A stretch of 13,814 nucleotides of DNA, taken from NCBI GenBank assembly GCA_002404095.1, contig DHJA01000297.1:15089-28902 (forward strand), in the 5' to 3' direction. Each line of letters starts with the position of its first letter. Within the stretch, counting starts at the first letter, position 1. This DNA comes from Planctomycetaceae bacterium UBA4732 (GTDB taxonomy: Bacteria; Planctomycetota; Planctomycetia; Gemmatales; Gemmataceae). Below the pieces are notes generated by a model that saw only the letters and a program-made list of their open reading frames with translations, was not told the DNA's origin and did not search any database. Shown in pieces: positions 13,201-13,814 of this stretch. The position numbers and the translations under genes were made by a program.

Positions 13201-13764
13201 CTCGCCGGCTTGTTTCAGCCGCGGCTCGGCTAAAGACACGGCCAATAGGATGATGCCGACGGTGCGCAAAGTCGCGGCGATCCAGGGCCGAACCGACTCC
13301 ATGCGCGACAGCGGGCGCCAGGCGATCAGCACAGCGACCGGCGCTAGCAGCAGCAATAACAGCCACCAGGGACGAACAAACTCCACGGTAGCCAGGGTCC
13401 AAAAGGCGTCGGACAATTTCTCTTGCGTCGCGTCAAGCGCCAGCGCGCCGAGGCCGAGAAGGCCGATCCCCGCGACGATCCACGCCGCCCACTTCGACCA
13501 CGCCCCGGTCAGCAACAACAGCAGAGCCATGCCGAACAGCGCGACCGCCGCTACGCCGACGATCCAGAGGCTCCACGAAGGGACTAGCGGCGCGACCGCG
13601 CCGACGCCGGCCAGCGCGCCGCCGCCGCACGCGAAGGCGACGGCCTTGAACCTGCCGCCGAGCCGCCGCCGCCGCAACAGCGCGACGACGAACGCGACCA
13701 GGGCCGTGCCGATGAAGCCGAACGCCAGCCAATGGTCAGCGAGAGCATCGAGGGCGGTCTTCAT
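10234..13764 (-). CDS. Large membrane protein with one intact and one degenerate VWA domain and an amidotransferase-like fold
   Basis: An 1176-aa protein. About six transmembrane segments occupy residues 12-178. A VWA domain (about 190-335) follows, with the metal-site motif DRSLS (D197, S199, S201), threonine around 278 and ISDG (302-305). A class I amidotransferase-like region starts near 458 (KVLILEG, then GGPDSFGAGGW at 549-559), is interrupted by a second VWA-like domain (583-750) and resumes to about 840. The second VWA keeps the IISDGD strand (685-690) but has MHGCEM (589-594) where DxSxS is expected. A beta-rich part (870-980), a last transmembrane segment (about 1037-1056) and an Ala/Pro-rich tail (1110-1155) complete it. 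The ATG has strong GGAG/AGGAG sequence upstream. It is the first complete gene of the cluster; inferred role is a membrane partner of MoxR. Confidence 0.9.
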   Translation of the reverse strand: MKTALDALADHWLAFGFIGTALVAFVVALLRRRRLGGRFKAVAFACGGGALAGVGAVAPLVPSWSLWIVGVAAVALFGMALLLLLTGAWSKWAAWIVAGIGLLGLGALALDATQEKLSDAFWTLATVEFVRPWWLLLLLLAPVAVLIAWRPLSRMESVRPWIAATLRTVGIILLAVSLAEPRLKQAGEHVTVLFLLDRSLSVPEDYGEEPGASGLVDRRAERVKRFINNTVEERGAGHARDRAGLIVFGKQPRLELPPSDAPRFKLTALPPARDGNYTNIGTAIKMALASFPEDTGKRMVLISDGNENLGNAEEQARLAKSLNVQIDVVPLGAGQRNEEEVLIERVQAPSIVEQGSRVPIRVLVRSYNRHRVGGKLTLKQITEGEVAQIGKAREVELQYGLNPFSFDRPLTDEQRSYTYEAEFQPEWYEDTDGIRHDGRPPGDRPQNNKASAHVVARGQRKVLILEGKEGQQQHLVDTLLAAGKSKFKIVAKPVSILDNYKDNDKLAVFLSNFDCVILANVAEDQVSDDQQKMLRSNTQDQGCGLIMIGGPDSFGAGGWQDTPVEKALPVDSEIKSLKVQGKGGLVLIMHGCEMMDGNVWEKRIAKLAIQRLGPADEIGVIDGQEQWHIPLQEIGENRAKLLALLDKLTPGDMPTFDHALTMAHTALNRNDNDPDKRLATKHVIIISDGDPGYTAALLPPMKKDHITVTTVGVATHGAPQDKQMKAISDATGGRFYNVKNPNQLPAIYVKESRLVSQSFIERRDFPPIVQFRSGPTEGLPDVVPHLKGYVRTTPKPSALVEIPIRTPKFADEDFPLLAYWHYGLGKAVAFTSDAGKPENWSRDWAEKGAIYDKFWEQVVDWSLRPTESSRMQMITEYRDGKIHVTVDARLENGDPDVGLTLRGGITTPNPGGGEEGGKKRELRFVQTNSGRYEATVEAEESGSYFVNAQAVRVVKVTNKDGKEVDAEEGVDSVRAGVTLPYSPEFSELETNTALLENLRETTGGKSYADDEIDLKKAATSGEVFRPAGQVDKSKQPVWQWLLFLAGVLLFADVAVRRLSVDSEKTGAFAWRMWARVRGIPLPPDKPEVLERLQNRKAQTAATQALERAGQRFEATGSLGSAPAGADAAGPVPAPGVRPAISRPDAPAPEAPAGDYGEALLRAKRRGRGEDKDKPKE

Positions 13765-13814
13765 GGCTCCTCTCCGGGCGCTTCCGGGCGCTTACCAGTA
13801 GTTTCACAAAGTAC
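13761..13814 (-). CDS. 3' end of an upstream gene, cut by the window edge
   Basis: Reading the minus strand from the window edge, one frame stays open for 17 codons (ending TGKRPEAPGEEP) and stops at TGA (13761-13763), overlapping the ATG of the large VWA gene as ATGA. Such 4-base overlaps are typical of coupled operon genes, so an upstream gene of the same operon most likely ends here. The fragment is too short to identify, and an open frame of this length could also occur by chance. Confidence 0.5.
   Translation of the reverse strand, partial: VLCETTGKRPEAPGEEP

Overview
The window looks like chromosomal DNA of a planctomycete, probably of the Gemmata-like (Gemmatales) group. The reasons are the high GC content, the chain of large membrane proteins with von Willebrand A (VWA) domains next to a MoxR ATPase and a DUF58 protein, an ECF sigma/anti-sigma pair followed by an exported protein of a type I associate with planctomycetes, and GC-rich palindromic repeats in several gaps. 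The phylum is an inference; no rRNA or tRNA gene is present to confirm it.

Almost everything is on the minus strand, so transcription runs from high to low coordinates. From the right edge: the last codons of an unknown gene (13761-13814) overlap by ATGA the start of a 1176-aa VWA membrane protein (10234-13764). A 175-base gap packed with nested palindromes (10097-10217) separates it from a MoxR-family AAA+ ATPase (9012-10058). Two small plus-strand genes of unknown function (8465-8713 and 8703-9002) then lie against the grain. After them the minus strand resumes with a DUF58 protein (7522-8415) and, 12 bases on, a 776-aa BatA-like VWA membrane protein (5179-7509). Next come a beta-propeller lipoprotein (3950-5086) and the housekeeping rRNA methyltransferase rlmN (2692-3816). 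The left end holds an ECF sigma factor (1990-2643), its presumed membrane anti-sigma factor (1419-1907) and an exported protein with internal repeats (69-1397).

Two functional blocks stand out. The MoxR/DUF58/VWA block is a version of the widespread MoxR-VWA (Bat-like) arrangement, in which a cytosolic AAA+ ATPase is thought to act with VWA proteins on envelope or metal-dependent targets. Here it is split by the opposed small genes and by a repeat cluster, and its largest protein carries a second VWA-like domain whose metal-site motif is lost. The second block is a candidate envelope-sensing unit: sigma factor, one-pass anti-sigma factor without a zinc motif, and exported repeat protein. In this block a 78-base palindromic element lies between sigma and anti-sigma and supplies the stop codon of the sigma gene.

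No transposase, CRISPR array, tRNA or rRNA was seen. The longer gaps (3817-3949, 10059-10233) contain palindromes, and the 92-base gap at 5087-5178 shows nothing beyond a ribosome binding site.
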